64,000 nt of DNA from Xanthobacter dioxanivorans (lineage in GTDB: Bacteria > Pseudomonadota > Alphaproteobacteria > Rhizobiales > Xanthobacteraceae): the NCBI RefSeq assembly GCF_016807805.1, contig NZ_CP063362.1, positions 4,878,501 through 4,942,500 of the forward strand, read 5' to 3'. The notes below the pieces were generated by a model. It saw nothing but the letters and a program-made list of their open reading frames with translations. It did no database searches and was not told the DNA's origin. Shown piece after piece: positions 1 to 9,118 of the stretch. The position numbers and the translations under genes were made by a program. Each line of letters begins with the position of its first letter. Position 1 is the stretch's first letter.

Positions 1-940
1 CCAGCAGTTCGAACAGCATGCGCGCGCCCATCACGTGGCTCACCAGCTCCACGTGCAGCCGGGCGAGGCGCTTGGCCGGCTCGTAGGCGAGGAGCAGCGC
101 GGTGAGCACCGAGAAGAACTGCCCCGGCGAACGGCCGAGCTCGATCACATTGTAGCCGGCATAGAGAATGACGCCGCCGATGGCGAGGCCGCCCAGCGTC
201 TCCATGAGCGGGCTCGACTTTGCCTGGGTGCGCACCAGGCGATTGGCGTTCACCTCCACGTCGTCGATGAAATTGTGGGCGCGGGTGCGCATCTCCGGTT
301 CGAGCGTATAGGCCTTCACCGTCCGCACGCCCTGGAACACCTCCATGGCGATGGAGGAAAGCTTCACCCCCGAGGTGAAGCCGGTGGCGAAGATGCTCCT
401 CGCCCGCTTGATCAGCTTGCGCGTGCCGATCACCGCCGCCGGCATCACCACCAGCGCGATGACGGCAAGGAAGGGGTCCTGCACGAAGGCGACCGCCGCG
501 AGCATCGCCAGCGAAAGGAAGTCGCGGCCGATGCTGGTGACGACAAGGTCGAGGGTCCCGCGGGCGCCGTTCGCTCCCATCGTGAAGCGGGTGGAAATCT
601 CGGCGGTGTGGTGGCGGGAGAAATAGGACGCGTCCTGCATCAGGATCTGGTCGAACGCGCGCTTCTGGTTGTCGGCGACGATGCGGTTGCCCACCCGCGC
701 CATGGTGATGCTTTGCCCGTAGGCCGAGGCGCCCTTGATGATGGACAGCGCCATGACCACGCCGGACACCGCCCACACGGCGGCCGGCGTCGGCTGCACG
801 AAAATGGCGTTCACCGCATCGTTCATGAGATAGGCGAGGCCCGCGGTGCAGGCGGCCATGAGGCCCATGAAGAGGAAGGCGAGGGCATAGCCACGCCAGT
901 GCTTGCGGCCATCGGACAGGAGGAGACGCCGCAGCACCAT
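1..940 (-). CDS. ABC exporter, transmembrane half (MsbA-like), 3' end outside window
   Basis: The leftward frame encodes a membrane domain of the ABC-B/MsbA exporter type, with a first segment near residues 16-36, a second near 50-70, and the usual coupling stretches containing FQGVRTVKAY and ARMLFELL. The ATP-binding domain lies beyond base 1, so this is a partial gene. Family members flip lipids or export hydrophobic compounds across the inner membrane. I start it at the ATG at 940 because this is the first ATG in the coding frame. However, an ATG with a good GGAG ribosome site at 1011 lies in another frame, and its peptide would join the coding frame naturally if one indel were present near 970. 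The N-terminus is therefore uncertain. Confidence 0.8.
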   Translation of the reverse strand, partial: MVLRRLLLSDGRKHWRGYALAFLFMGLMAACTAGLAYLMNDAVNAIFVQPTPAAVWAVSGVVMALSIIKGASAYGQSITMARVGNRIVADNQKRAFDQILMQDASYFSRHHTAEISTRFTMGANGARGTLDLVVTSIGRDFLSLAMLAAVAFVQDPFLAVIALVVMPAAVIGTRKLIKRARSIFATGFTSGVKLSSIAMEVFQGVRTVKAYTLEPEMRTRAHNFIDDVEVNANRLVRTQAKSSPLMETLGGLAIGGVILYAGYNVIELGRSPGQFFSVLTALLLAYEPAKRLARLHVELVSHVMGARMLFELL

Positions 941-1342
941 CTGGGTTTCGTCCGCGGACGGCGGCGGGCCGAGGCGCGGAGGATTTTGGCGCGGGGGGCT
1001 TTTGCACTCATGCCTGTCTCCGGCGGCCGCCTGACGGGGGCCGCGATCTGTCTCGAATGGCCCGCCGGAACGGGCATCGCCGGTCTTCGTCCGCCCGCTT
1101 CGCTGGCCACGATCCGACTTCCGCGCCCTGCCCGGGGCAGCCGCATGCCCCTCATCAACCGCCGACGCGCATGCAAGTCAACGGCTTCAGGTATTCAGGT
1201 GAGGTGCATCCGGGTTGGAACATGGCCGGCGGCGGCCGGGCCGGCACGCAGGAAGGCATGCCGCTCCCCGCGTGGACGCAGTGCACCGCCCGCAGCGAAA
1301 TGGTCCTGAGCCTGGGATGTGCCCGGCGGCGAATCCGGAAAT
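941..1342. other. Intergenic region between ABC exporter and tRNA-Cys
   Basis: This 402-base gap holds no convincing gene. The part from 941 to 1011 may belong to the exporter N-terminus if a frameshift exists. The rest is GC-rich, and I see no clear promoter, terminator or conserved RNA in it. Confidence 0.5.
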
Positions 1343-1416
1343 TGGAGGCCACGCCCGGAATCGAACCGGGGTGCACGGATTTGCAGTCCGCTGCGTAACC
1401 ACTCCGCCACGTGGCC
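1343..1416 (-). tRNA. tRNA-Cys (GCA anticodon)
   Basis: Read leftward, the 74-base sequence starts GGCCACG and ends CGTGGCCTCCA, so the acceptor stem pairs perfectly and CCA is encoded. The T arm has the canonical GGTTCGATTCC core. The anticodon loop reads ACTGCAAAT, giving anticodon GCA for cysteine. The D arm contains the AGTGGTTA pattern. It stands alone, not in a tRNA cluster. Confidence 0.97.
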
Positions 1417-1519
1417 TCACGAAGGCGGGTTCTTAAGGCGTCTGAACGGGAGGCGCAAGCGGCGCCTTCGGCTTGTCCCCACGGCACCGAGGGGAGGTCG
1501 GCGCCCGGCCTGGGGTCTC

Positions 1520-1963
1520 TCAGGGCGCGAAGGGCCGGGCCCGCGTGATGTCCTCGCCATTGTGGAAGCCGATGGCCAGCCGGAACGAATGCGCCATGCG
1601 CTCGGCATGGGCGATGGCCGCCTGGGCGGCGGCCGGCGGCAGGACCTCGACCGCCGTCGGCCGGAACAGCGCCAGCCAGCGCGCGAACTGAATCTCACCT
1701 GCATCCTGGCCGAGGGCGAGGTGGGGCGGGAGGGGACGCCCATCGTAGCGCCCGGACTTCAGGAGAACCGAGGACCAGAAATCGCACATCTTCGCCAGGT
1801 GCACGGGCCAGGCGTCGGCAGCGATCCGCCCGCCGAACACCGGGCCGAGCACGACATCGTCGCGCACGCGCTCATAAAAGAGGTGGACGAGCCGGTGGAT
1901 CTTCTCCTCGTCGAGCCCGTCCAGGGCGGGTTGTCCCGCCTCCGGTCGCACGGAAGCGTTCAT
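1520..1963 (-). CDS. Group III truncated haemoglobin
   Basis: The 147-residue protein has the hallmarks of group III truncated globins: an N-terminal helix with RLVHLFYERVRDD, then FWSSVLLKSGRYDG, a following proximal-histidine region (PLPPHLAL), and RWLALF. These small haem proteins bind O2 or NO in the cytoplasm, and a role in NO or oxygen chemistry is inferred from the family only. I chose the ATG at 1963 (MNASVRPEAG) because homologous globins begin shortly before this; the open frame extends much further upstream without homology. It stands alone, divergent from the methyltransferase gene. Confidence 0.88.
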   Translation of the reverse strand: MNASVRPEAGQPALDGLDEEKIHRLVHLFYERVRDDVVLGPVFGGRIAADAWPVHLAKMCDFWSSVLLKSGRYDGRPLPPHLALGQDAGEIQFARWLALFRPTAVEVLPPAAAQAAIAHAERMAHSFRLAIGFHNGEDITRARPFAP

Positions 1964-2206
1964 CGCATGATCTCCGTCGGCCACGGCCGGCCGCACGCAC
2001 CTGGGGCAGGTCGACAACCTTTCCCAGGCGCGGCGCCGGAGCCATGCGACTTGCAGCCACAGCACCGGCGCAGTTCGGTGGCGCCCCCTTACGGCGCCTT
2101 GCAAAAGGGGCGGCAATGTGGCTCTTGAGCCCATGCGGCGGGGAGCGCGACCTCCCCTGCCCTCGGGAAAGGGCAGCCGCGCGAGGGGATGGGCCGGAGG
2201 CATGTC

Positions 2207-2869
2207 ATGATCGATTTCGCCGAGCTTCGCCGCGGCATGGTGGACGGGCAGGTCCGCACCAACAACGTCACCGACCCCCGCATCGTCGCCGCCATGCTGG
2301 AGATCCCGCGCGAGCGCTTCGTGCCGCCGGCGCTGAAGTCCCTCGCCTATATCGACGACGATCTCGTGCTGCGGCCGGGCGCGCGGCCGCGCTACCTCAT
2401 CGAGCCCATGATCCTCGCCCGCCTCGTGCAGGTCGCCGACGTGCAGGAGCATGAGCACGTGCTCGACGTGGGCACCGGCACCGGCTACTCGGCCGCCGTC
2501 CTCGCCCGCCTCGCCCAGCAGGTGGTGGCGGTGGAGGAGGAGGCCGACCTCGCCGCGACGGCGACCGCGACCCTTGCCGGGCTCGGCGTCGCGAACGTCG
2601 CGGTCATGCAGGGCCCGCTCACCGCCGGCTGGCCGAAGGAAGCGCCCTACGACCTGATTCTCGTCAACGGCTCCGTGGACGAGGTTCCCGCCGCCCTGTT
2701 CGCCCAGCTCAAGGAGGGCGGGCGCCTGGTCGCGGTGGTTGGCCATGGCGGCGCCGGCCGGGCATGCGTCTTCACCAAAGTGGCCGGATCCATCAGCGAC
2801 CGCGTCGCGTTCAACGCCGCCGTGCCCTCGCTTCCCGGCTTCAAGGCAGCGCCGCGCTTCACTTTCTGA
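2207..2869 (+). CDS. Protein-L-isoaspartate O-methyltransferase family protein
   Basis: The 220-residue protein has the PIMT arrangement: an N-terminal helical part (MVDGQVRTNNVTDPRIV), the ERFVPP segment, and the SAM-binding motif I LDVGTGTGYSAAVLA near residue 87. True Pcm enzymes repair isoaspartyl residues using S-adenosylmethionine. Alphaproteobacterial members with this divergent N-terminus are often of unproven substrate, so the repair role is an inference. Start ATG 2207 has a GGAGG ribosome site seven bases upstream; a more upstream in-frame ATG at 2189 lacks one. It lies just before tolC, as in many Hyphomicrobiales. Confidence 0.85.
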   Translation: MIDFAELRRGMVDGQVRTNNVTDPRIVAAMLEIPRERFVPPALKSLAYIDDDLVLRPGARPRYLIEPMILARLVQVADVQEHEHVLDVGTGTGYSAAVLARLAQQVVAVEEEADLAATATATLAGLGVANVAVMQGPLTAGWPKEAPYDLILVNGSVDEVPAALFAQLKEGGRLVAVVGHGGAGRACVFTKVAGSISDRVAFNAAVPSLPGFKAAPRFTF

Positions 2870-3029
2870 GCCTACCTGTGGCGCGTTTGCCGCGGTGAGC
2901 CGAAAACGACCGTGGCATCGAACCGATCGGTTCCCGAGCGCGGCCGGCACAGATATCTTTCCGAACAGTTACCGCGCGGCAGAGTCGGTGCGGCGGGTCT
3001 GCTTGGCCGTGTCGGATCGGGAGATAGGA

Positions 3030-4418
3030 ATGTCGTTTGCGAAGCGCCTTCGCCGGAACGGTTTAGTACTCTGCGCGGGGGCCGGCATTGTCGCGTTGTC
3101 CGTCGGGAGTGCTTCCGCGCAGACGCTCGATGTGGCTCTGGGAATGGCCTATGTGAACAACCCCACGCTCAATTCGCAGCGTGCGGGCACGCGGGCAACG
3201 GACGAAAAGGTGCCGCAGGCCCTGTCCGGCTACCGGCCCACATTGGGCGCGACCGCTTCCGCCGGTCCTGAATATGGCCGGCAGACGGGATCGGGTGTGA
3301 CCACCAGCGGCTGGCTCTGGCCCCGCTCCTTCGCGCTGACCGCCGCCTACACCCTGTTCAACGGCTTCACCACCGCCAACCAGACGCGCAACGCCGAATC
3401 GCAGGTGCGCGGGTCCCGCGAGACCCTGCGCAACACCGAGCAGGCGGTGCTGCTGAATGCGGCGACGGCCTACATGAACGTCATCCAGGCGATCGCGCTG
3501 CTCGACCTGCAGCGCCAGAGCCTGGCCGCGTTCGAGCAGGAATTGCGCGCCACGCGCGACCGCTTCAACGTCGGCGAGGTGACACGCACGGACGTGGCGC
3601 AGGCGGAAGCCCGCGTGGCCGACGCGCAGTATCAGGTGAGCCAGGCGATAGCGAACCTGTCCTCGGCACGGGCGGTCTACCGGCAGGTGATCGGCGTCGA
3701 GCCGGGCAAGCTCTCCACCCCGCGCTCCATCGAGGGGATGCTTCCCAAGAACGTCGACAGCGTGATCGCGAGCGGGCTCACCCGCCACCCGGCGGTGAAG
3801 GCGTCGGAGTTCGCGGTGGATGCGGCGGTCTTCCAGGTGAAGGTGGCCGAGGGCGCGCTGATGCCCAACCTCAACGTGCAGGGCCAGCTGTCTCAGGCTT
3901 ATGACCAGAACTTCTCCGTCGACTCGCTCGGCGGCGCGGCGGTCACCCTGAATCTCTCGGTGCCCATCTACCAGGGCGGCGTCGAGTACGCGAACATCCG
4001 CCAGGCCAAGGAGCTGGCCTCCCAGGCCCGGATCGAGGTGGACGTGAACCGCGACACCATCCGCGCCCAGGCCGTGCAGTACTGGGGGGCGCTCGAGGCC
4101 TCCAAGGCGCAGATCCAGGCGGCGCAGTCCTCCGTGGCGGCCAACACGCTGGCCCTGGAAGGCGTGCGCGAGGAATGGCGCGTCGGCCAGCGCACCACCA
4201 CCGACGTGCTGAACGCCCAGCGCGATCTCACCAACTCCCAGTCGGCGCTGGTCGTCGCCCAGCGCGACCGCGTGGTGGCGGCCTATTCGCTCATCGCGAT
4301 CATCGGCAAGCTCGATGCGATTTCGCTGGGGCTGAAGGTGAACGTGTACAACCCCACGACCCACTACGAGCAGGTGCGCGACAGCTGGGCAGGCGTGCGC
4401 ACGCCGGACGGAAAATAA
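3030..4418 (+). CDS. tolC: TolC family outer membrane efflux protein
   Basis: The 462-residue protein starts with a signal peptide (hydrophobic core after RRN, cleavage probably after SASA) and then has two long alpha-helical OEP repeats typical of TolC, including NPTLNSQRAGTRATDE, TAYMNVIQAIALLDLQ and the repeat-like DVLNAQRDLTNSQSALV. Length matches the family (about 450-490). It forms the trimeric outer membrane tunnel used by type I secretion systems and multidrug efflux pumps. No inner-membrane partner is encoded next to it, so it probably serves several pumps. The ATG at 3030 was chosen because it opens the signal peptide; the open frame begins at 2739 without homology. Confidence 0.93.
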   Translation: MSFAKRLRRNGLVLCAGAGIVALSVGSASAQTLDVALGMAYVNNPTLNSQRAGTRATDEKVPQALSGYRPTLGATASAGPEYGRQTGSGVTTSGWLWPRSFALTAAYTLFNGFTTANQTRNAESQVRGSRETLRNTEQAVLLNAATAYMNVIQAIALLDLQRQSLAAFEQELRATRDRFNVGEVTRTDVAQAEARVADAQYQVSQAIANLSSARAVYRQVIGVEPGKLSTPRSIEGMLPKNVDSVIASGLTRHPAVKASEFAVDAAVFQVKVAEGALMPNLNVQGQLSQAYDQNFSVDSLGGAAVTLNLSVPIYQGGVEYANIRQAKELASQARIEVDVNRDTIRAQAVQYWGALEASKAQIQAAQSSVAANTLALEGVREEWRVGQRTTTDVLNAQRDLTNSQSALVVAQRDRVVAAYSLIAIIGKLDAISLGLKVNVYNPTTHYEQVRDSWAGVRTPDGK

Positions 4419-4556
4419 TCCGGCGCCCAAACCGCCAGAAGCCTTTCATGGCCTGAAGCGGCGGTGTCATACTCCTCGCGAGATAGGCGATTCTAGCGCT
4501 GGTGCCGGGTGGGGCTCCGGTGCTCCCGCCGGGTCGTCATCGACCGAGGTCGCGAC

Positions 4557-5477
4557 ATGCCTGCGAGCCCCAAGGTGCAAGAGCCGTCAATGGAAGAGAT
4601 CCTCGCCTCCATCCGCCGCATCATGGCGGATGACGAGCCGCCCGTTGCCCCGCGGCGCGTCGCGGGCGAACGCCCCCCGGCGGCGGGCCGGCCGGAGGCT
4701 CCGACGGCGGCGCGGTTGCCGGAGCACGATCCCCGCACCGCCCCGCCGCGTCGGCCAGACCCCATGCCGCCGGGCGAAGCCCGTGCGCTGCGGGCAAGAC
4801 CGGCGGACGAGGCAGGCTACGGTGCGCGGGCGCCCGCCCCTCCCCCGCGTGCCGCAGCCGAGGCGCCGGCTCATGCCACGCGCCCGCAGTCCGCGGTCCG
4901 GCACCCGGATGAAATGAGCGACGCCTACGCCTCGGCACCGAACGGGCGGCCCGCCCGTTCGGTCGCGAGCCCGCAAGGCGGCTATGGATCCGACGAATCC
5001 GTACGGCGGCCGGCTGCCGAGCCCGAGCCCCGCGACTTCGACGAGGCGCCGGTCCGTCCGGCCCGCCCTGCCGCGTCGGTGGAGCGCGACGGCGCGCTGC
5101 GCGAGCTTTATGCCGTGGCCCGCCGCGAATCGCCCGCGGATGATGGCGCAGAGGCCCAGCTATCATCGCGACGTGCCCCGGCGGGCGATCCCGACGCCGC
5201 CGAGCGCCGGGCCCCGCGCCCCGCGCCGCAGGCTGCCGCCCGCGAGGACGGCGCCCGGCGCCGCGATCTCCTCTCGCCGGGCGTGGATGCGGCCGTGGCG
5301 GCATCCTTCCAGTCCCTGGGCGAGGTGGTTCTGCCCCACAAGGACCGCACCGTGGAGGACCTGGTGAAGGAGATCCTTCGGCCCATGCTGAAGGACTGGC
5401 TCGACCGCAACCTGCCCGCCATCGTCGAGCGTCTGGTCAAGGCCGAGATCGAGCGCGTGGCGCGCCAGCCGCGCTGA
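4557..5477 (+). CDS. popZ: PopZ-type polar organising protein (DUF2497)
   Basis: The 306-residue protein has the two-ended architecture of PopZ. The short N-terminal amphipathic helix reads EPSMEEILASIRRIMADDE (residues 9-27). A roughly 220-residue disordered middle is rich in Pro, Ala, Arg and acidic residues. The conserved C-terminal helices include LPHKDRTVEDLVKEILRPML and KDWLDRNLPAIVERLVKAEI. In Caulobacter and other alphaproteobacteria PopZ assembles a polar matrix that tethers the chromosome origin through ParB and recruits polarity factors. Position between tolC and valS is conserved in relatives. The ATG at 4557 matches the usual short leader before the EEILASIRRI helix. The central region is long and basic/proline-rich compared with Caulobacter. 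Confidence 0.88.
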   Translation: MPASPKVQEPSMEEILASIRRIMADDEPPVAPRRVAGERPPAAGRPEAPTAARLPEHDPRTAPPRRPDPMPPGEARALRARPADEAGYGARAPAPPPRAAAEAPAHATRPQSAVRHPDEMSDAYASAPNGRPARSVASPQGGYGSDESVRRPAAEPEPRDFDEAPVRPARPAASVERDGALRELYAVARRESPADDGAEAQLSSRRAPAGDPDAAERRAPRPAPQAAAREDGARRRDLLSPGVDAAVAASFQSLGEVVLPHKDRTVEDLVKEILRPMLKDWLDRNLPAIVERLVKAEIERVARQPR

Positions 5478-5503
5478 GGCACGCCTTCTGAACATGCCGC
5501 GTG

Positions 5504-5533
5504 TTGACGCCGCCCCCGAGGAGCGGCTTTAAC
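5504..5533 (+). promoter_or_regulatory. Candidate sigma70-type promoter for valS
   Basis: TTGACG at 5504-5509 and TTTAAC at 5528-5533 are separated by 18 bases and lie about 95 bases before the valS ATG. Five of six and four of six bases match the consensus hexamers. This is a pattern match only. Confidence 0.4.
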
Positions 5534-5627
5534 GCCCCGCAGACCTGTCCCGTCCGGTGCGGGCGTGGAGCCGGGCGCGGCGCGGTGCGCTTGCGCCGGG
5601 CCGAGCGCTTCCGCGGAGCCTGAGTTC

Positions 5628-8420
5628 ATGCTGGAAAAAGTCTTCGATCCCGCCGCCGTTGAAGAGCGCATCGCGCAAGCCTGGGACGAGGCCGGCGCGT
5701 TCCGCTGCGGCCGTCCCGAGCGCAAGGACGCGGAAGGCTTCTCCATCGTCATTCCGCCGCCGAACGTCACCGGCTCCCTGCACATGGGCCATGCGCTCAA
5801 CAACACGCTGCAGGACGTGCTGGCGCGGTTCGAGCGCATGCGTGGCAAGGACGTGCTCTGGCAGCCCGGCACCGACCATGCCGGCATCGCCACCCAGATG
5901 GTGGTGGAGCGCCAGCTGATGCAGCAGCAGCTGCCCGGCCGGCGCGACATGGGCCGTGCCGCCTTCATCGAGAAGGTGTGGGCGTGGAAGGCCGAATCGG
6001 GCGGCACCATCGTCAACCAGCTGAAGAAGCTCGGCGCCTCCTGCGACTGGTCTCGCGAGCGCTTCACCATGGACGAGGGCCTTTCCCGCGCCGTGCTGAA
6101 GGTGTTCGTGCAGCTCTACCGCGAAGGGCTGATCTACAAGGACAAGCGCCTCGTCAACTGGGACCCCAAGCTGATCACCGCCATCTCCGACCTGGAGGTG
6201 GTGCAGGTGGAGATGAAGGGCAATCTCTGGCACCTGCGCTATCCCATCGAGGGCGAGAAGGACCGCTTCATCACCGTCGCCACCACCCGGCCTGAGACCA
6301 TGCTGGGCGACACGGCGGTGGCGGTGCATCCGGAGGACGAGCGCTACCGCGACCTCATCGGCAAGAACGTGATCCTGCCGCTGGTGGGCCGGCGCATCCC
6401 CATCGTGGCGGATGCCTATTCGGACCCGGAGAAGGGCTCGGGCGCGGTGAAGATCACGCCGGCGCACGACTTCAACGACTTCGAGGTGGGCCGGCGCCAT
6501 TCCCTGCCCATGATCAACGTGCTCGACGCGGAAGCGCGCATCGACGCCACCGGCATCCGCGACGACTATGCCGAGCGCGCCGAGGCCTATGTGGACGACC
6601 CGGACGCCTCCGGCCTGCTCACCCAGTTCCAGGGCCTCGACCGCTTCGCCGCGCGCAAGCAGATCGTCGAGCTTTTGACCGGCCTCGAACTGCTGGAGAA
6701 GATCGAGCCGCACCAGAACATGGTGCCGCACGGCGACCGCTCCAATGTGGTCATCGAGCCGTGGCTGACCGACCAGTGGTACGTGGATGCAAAAACCCTC
6801 GCCCAGCCGGCGCTGGCCGCCGTGCGCGAGGGGCGCACCACCTTCGTGCCGAAGAACTGGGAAAAGACCTATTTCGAATGGCTGGAGAACATCCAGCCCT
6901 GGTGCATCTCGCGCCAGCTTTGGTGGGGTCACCAGATCCCCGCCTGGTACGATCCCTTCGGCAACGTGTTCGTGGCCGAGGATGAGGATGAGGCGTTCGA
7001 GCAGGCGCTCGCCCACAATGTCGGCAACGAAAGCCTCTCCACCGAGGAGGCCGAGGCGCTGATGGCCGACGCCGACCGGCGCGCCCAGTTCCTCACCCGC
7101 GACGAGGACGTGCTGGACACCTGGTTCTCCTCGGCCCTGTGGCCCTTCTCCACCATGGGCTGGCCGGACGAGACCGCCGAGCTGAAGAAGTTCTACCCCA
7201 CCTCGGTGCTGGTGACCGGCTTCGACATCATCTTCTTCTGGGTCGCCCGGATGATGATGATGGGCCTGCACTTCATGGACGGCGAAGTTCCGTTCAAGGA
7301 CGTCTACATCCATGCCCTCGTCCGCGACGAGAAGGGCGCCAAGATGTCGAAGTCCAAGGGCAACGTCATCGACCCGCTCGACCTCGTGGAGAAGTATGGC
7401 GCCGACGCCCTGCGCTTCACCCTCGCCGCCATGGCGGCGCAGGGACGCGACATCAAGCTCGCCACCTCCCGCGTCGAGGGCTACCGGAACTTCGCCACCA
7501 AGCTCTGGAACGCGGTGCGCTTCGCCCAGATGAACGGCTGCGCCCGGGTGGAAGGCTTCGACCCGGCCAAGGTGGAAGGCACCCTCAACCGATGGATCAT
7601 CGGCGAGGCAACGCGTGCGACTTCAGAGGTTTCCGAGGCGATCCTCAACTATCGCTTCAACGAAGCCGCCGGCGCCGTCTACCGCTTCCTGTGGAACGTG
7701 GTGTGCGACTGGCACCTGGAACTGGCCAAGCCCCTCCTCTCCGGCCCGGATGGTGCGGCCAAGGACGAGACCCGCGCGACCACGGCCTACGTGCTCGACG
7801 TGGCCATGGCCCTGCTGCATCCCTTCATGCCGTTTCTGACGGAGGAGCTGTGGGCGGAGACCGGCAAGGACGGCCCGGCCCGCACCAGCCTGCTGGCGCT
7901 CGCCTCCTGGCCGGACCTGTCGGGTCTGGAGGCGCCGGACGCCGAGGCGGAGGTGGGCTGGGTGGTGGACCTCGTGACCGAGATCCGCTCGGTCCGCGCC
8001 GAGATGAACGTGCCGGCGGGCGCCCAGGTGCCGCTGGTGCTGGTGGAGCCGGGCGCGGAGACCCGCGCCCGCGCCGCCGCCTGGGACGACGCCATCCGCC
8101 GCCTCGCCCGCCTGTCGCAGGTCACCATCGCCGACACCGTGCCCGGCGAGTCGGTGCAGATGGTGGTGCGCGGCGAAGTCGCCGCCCTGCCATTGGCCGG
8201 TGTCGTGGACCTCGCCGCCGAGCTCACCCGCCTGCGCAAGGAAGAGGGCAAGCTCGACCAGGAGGTGGCCCGCATCGACGCCAAGCTCGGTAACGAGAGC
8301 TTCGTCGCCCGTGCGCCGGAAGAGGTGGTGGAGGCCGAGCGCGAGAAGCGGGACGAATATCTCCTGCGCAAGGAGAAGGTCCGCGCCGCCATCGCCCAGC
8401 TCTCGGGCGGGGCGGCCTGA
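5628..8420 (+). CDS. valS: Valyl-tRNA synthetase
   Basis: The 930-residue class Ia synthetase charges tRNA-Val with valine. It shows the HIGH-type motif in [14 protein letters not shown] (near residue 49), the editing-domain [16 protein letters not shown], the KMSKS signature in [14 protein letters not shown], an anticodon-binding domain and a C-terminal coiled-coil arm ([16 protein letters not shown]), which is characteristic of ValS. The ATG at 5628 (MLEKVFDP) matches the family start; the frame opens 21 codons earlier without homology. Its TGA overlaps the ATG of the next gene by one base, suggesting translational coupling. Confidence 0.98.
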   Translation: MLEKVFDPAAVEERIAQAWDEAGAFRCGRPERKDAEGFSIVIPPPNVTGSLHMGHALNNTLQDVLARFERMRGKDVLWQPGTDHAGIATQMVVERQLMQQQLPGRRDMGRAAFIEKVWAWKAESGGTIVNQLKKLGASCDWSRERFTMDEGLSRAVLKVFVQLYREGLIYKDKRLVNWDPKLITAISDLEVVQVEMKGNLWHLRYPIEGEKDRFITVATTRPETMLGDTAVAVHPEDERYRDLIGKNVILPLVGRRIPIVADAYSDPEKGSGAVKITPAHDFNDFEVGRRHSLPMINVLDAEARIDATGIRDDYAERAEAYVDDPDASGLLTQFQGLDRFAARKQIVELLTGLELLEKIEPHQNMVPHGDRSNVVIEPWLTDQWYVDAKTLAQPALAAVREGRTTFVPKNWEKTYFEWLENIQPWCISRQLWWGHQIPAWYDPFGNVFVAEDEDEAFEQALAHNVGNESLSTEEAEALMADADRRAQFLTRDEDVLDTWFSSALWPFSTMGWPDETAELKKFYPTSVLVTGFDIIFFWVARMMMMGLHFMDGEVPFKDVYIHALVRDEKGAKMSKSKGNVIDPLDLVEKYGADALRFTLAAMAAQGRDIKLATSRVEGYRNFATKLWNAVRFAQMNGCARVEGFDPAKVEGTLNRWIIGEATRATSEVSEAILNYRFNEAAGAVYRFLWNVVCDWHLELAKPLLSGPDGAAKDETRATTAYVLDVAMALLHPFMPFLTEELWAETGKDGPARTSLLALASWPDLSGLEAPDAEAEVGWVVDLVTEIRSVRAEMNVPAGAQVPLVLVEPGAETRARAAAWDDAIRRLARLSQVTIADTVPGESVQMVVRGEVAALPLAGVVDLAAELTRLRKEEGKLDQEVARIDAKLGNESFVARAPEEVVEAEREKRDEYLLRKEKVRAAIAQLSGGAA

Positions 8421-9118
8421 TGCGGCGGCGAGCGCTCCTCGCCGTCTTCGGCGGAGCGCTCGCCGCACTCGTCCTCCTGTTTTTCCTCACCGACCTTCCG
8501 GCCCGGCGCGATCCCGGCGCCGGGCCGGCCGACATTGCCGTGCTGGTGGTGGACCACGGCTACCATGCCGGCCTCGTCCTGCCCCGCGCCCTTCTGGCGG
8601 ACCGGGCGGCCGCTCTCGGCCTGCCCCTGCTGCGGCAGGTGGCGGAGCGGTTCATCGCCTATTCCTGGCTGGAAATCGGCTGGGGCGACGAGGGCTTCTA
8701 CCGTCACGTCCCCACCGCGTCAGACCTCACCTTGCCGCTGGTGGCGCAGGCCCTGTTCGGGCGCGACAACCCGTCCGTGCTGCATGTGGCGGGCGTGTTC
8801 GATCCCCGCGTCTTCTTCGGGGCGTCGGACCTGGTGCGGCTCCAGGTCTCCCGCGAGGGCTTCGACCGGGTGGCGCGCGCCATCGAGGCGACGCTCGCGA
8901 AGAGAGGGGACAGGCGGCCAGAGGAGCTCGGTCCCGGCCTCTACGGCCCCAGCCTGTTCTTCCGCGCGGTGGGCGCCTATCACCTCACCCAGAACTGCAA
9001 CCATTGGATCGCCCGGCTCCTGAACGATGCGGGCTTCCCCGTCTCGCTCGCGGCGGCAACGGCCTCCGCGGGGCTGATGGCGGACCTGCGCTGGCGCAGC
9101 GGGGCGAAAGCTCAGTAA
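8420..9118 (+). CDS. DUF2459 (urease-region) membrane-anchored protein
   Basis: The 232-residue protein has one N-terminal hydrophobic anchor (residues 5-24) and a periplasmic domain matching the DUF2459/TIGR02117 family: VDHGYHAGLVLP, EIGWGDEGFYRH and the C-terminal NCNHWIARLL. The conserved Cys and His residues in NCNHW resemble a papain-like or NlpC-like fold, but a catalytic function is not established. The family name comes from occasional location beside urease genes, which is not the case here. The start overlaps the valS stop by one base. Its end overlaps the convergent gshA gene by 7 bases. Confidence 0.8.
   Translation: MRRRALLAVFGGALAALVLLFFLTDLPARRDPGAGPADIAVLVVDHGYHAGLVLPRALLADRAAALGLPLLRQVAERFIAYSWLEIGWGDEGFYRHVPTASDLTLPLVAQALFGRDNPSVLHVAGVFDPRVFFGASDLVRLQVSREGFDRVARAIEATLAKRGDRRPEELGPGLYGPSLFFRAVGAYHLTQNCNHWIARLLNDAGFPVSLAAATASAGLMADLRWRSGAKAQ

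Noticed and set aside
35..1309. 424-codon rightward open frame at the window start
   Set aside because: Antisense to the ABC exporter membrane domain, which shows clear family motifs.
1343..1416. tRNA-Cys as an integration site for a genomic island
   Set aside because: No integrase gene and no repeat of the tRNA 3' end is visible in the surrounding sequence.
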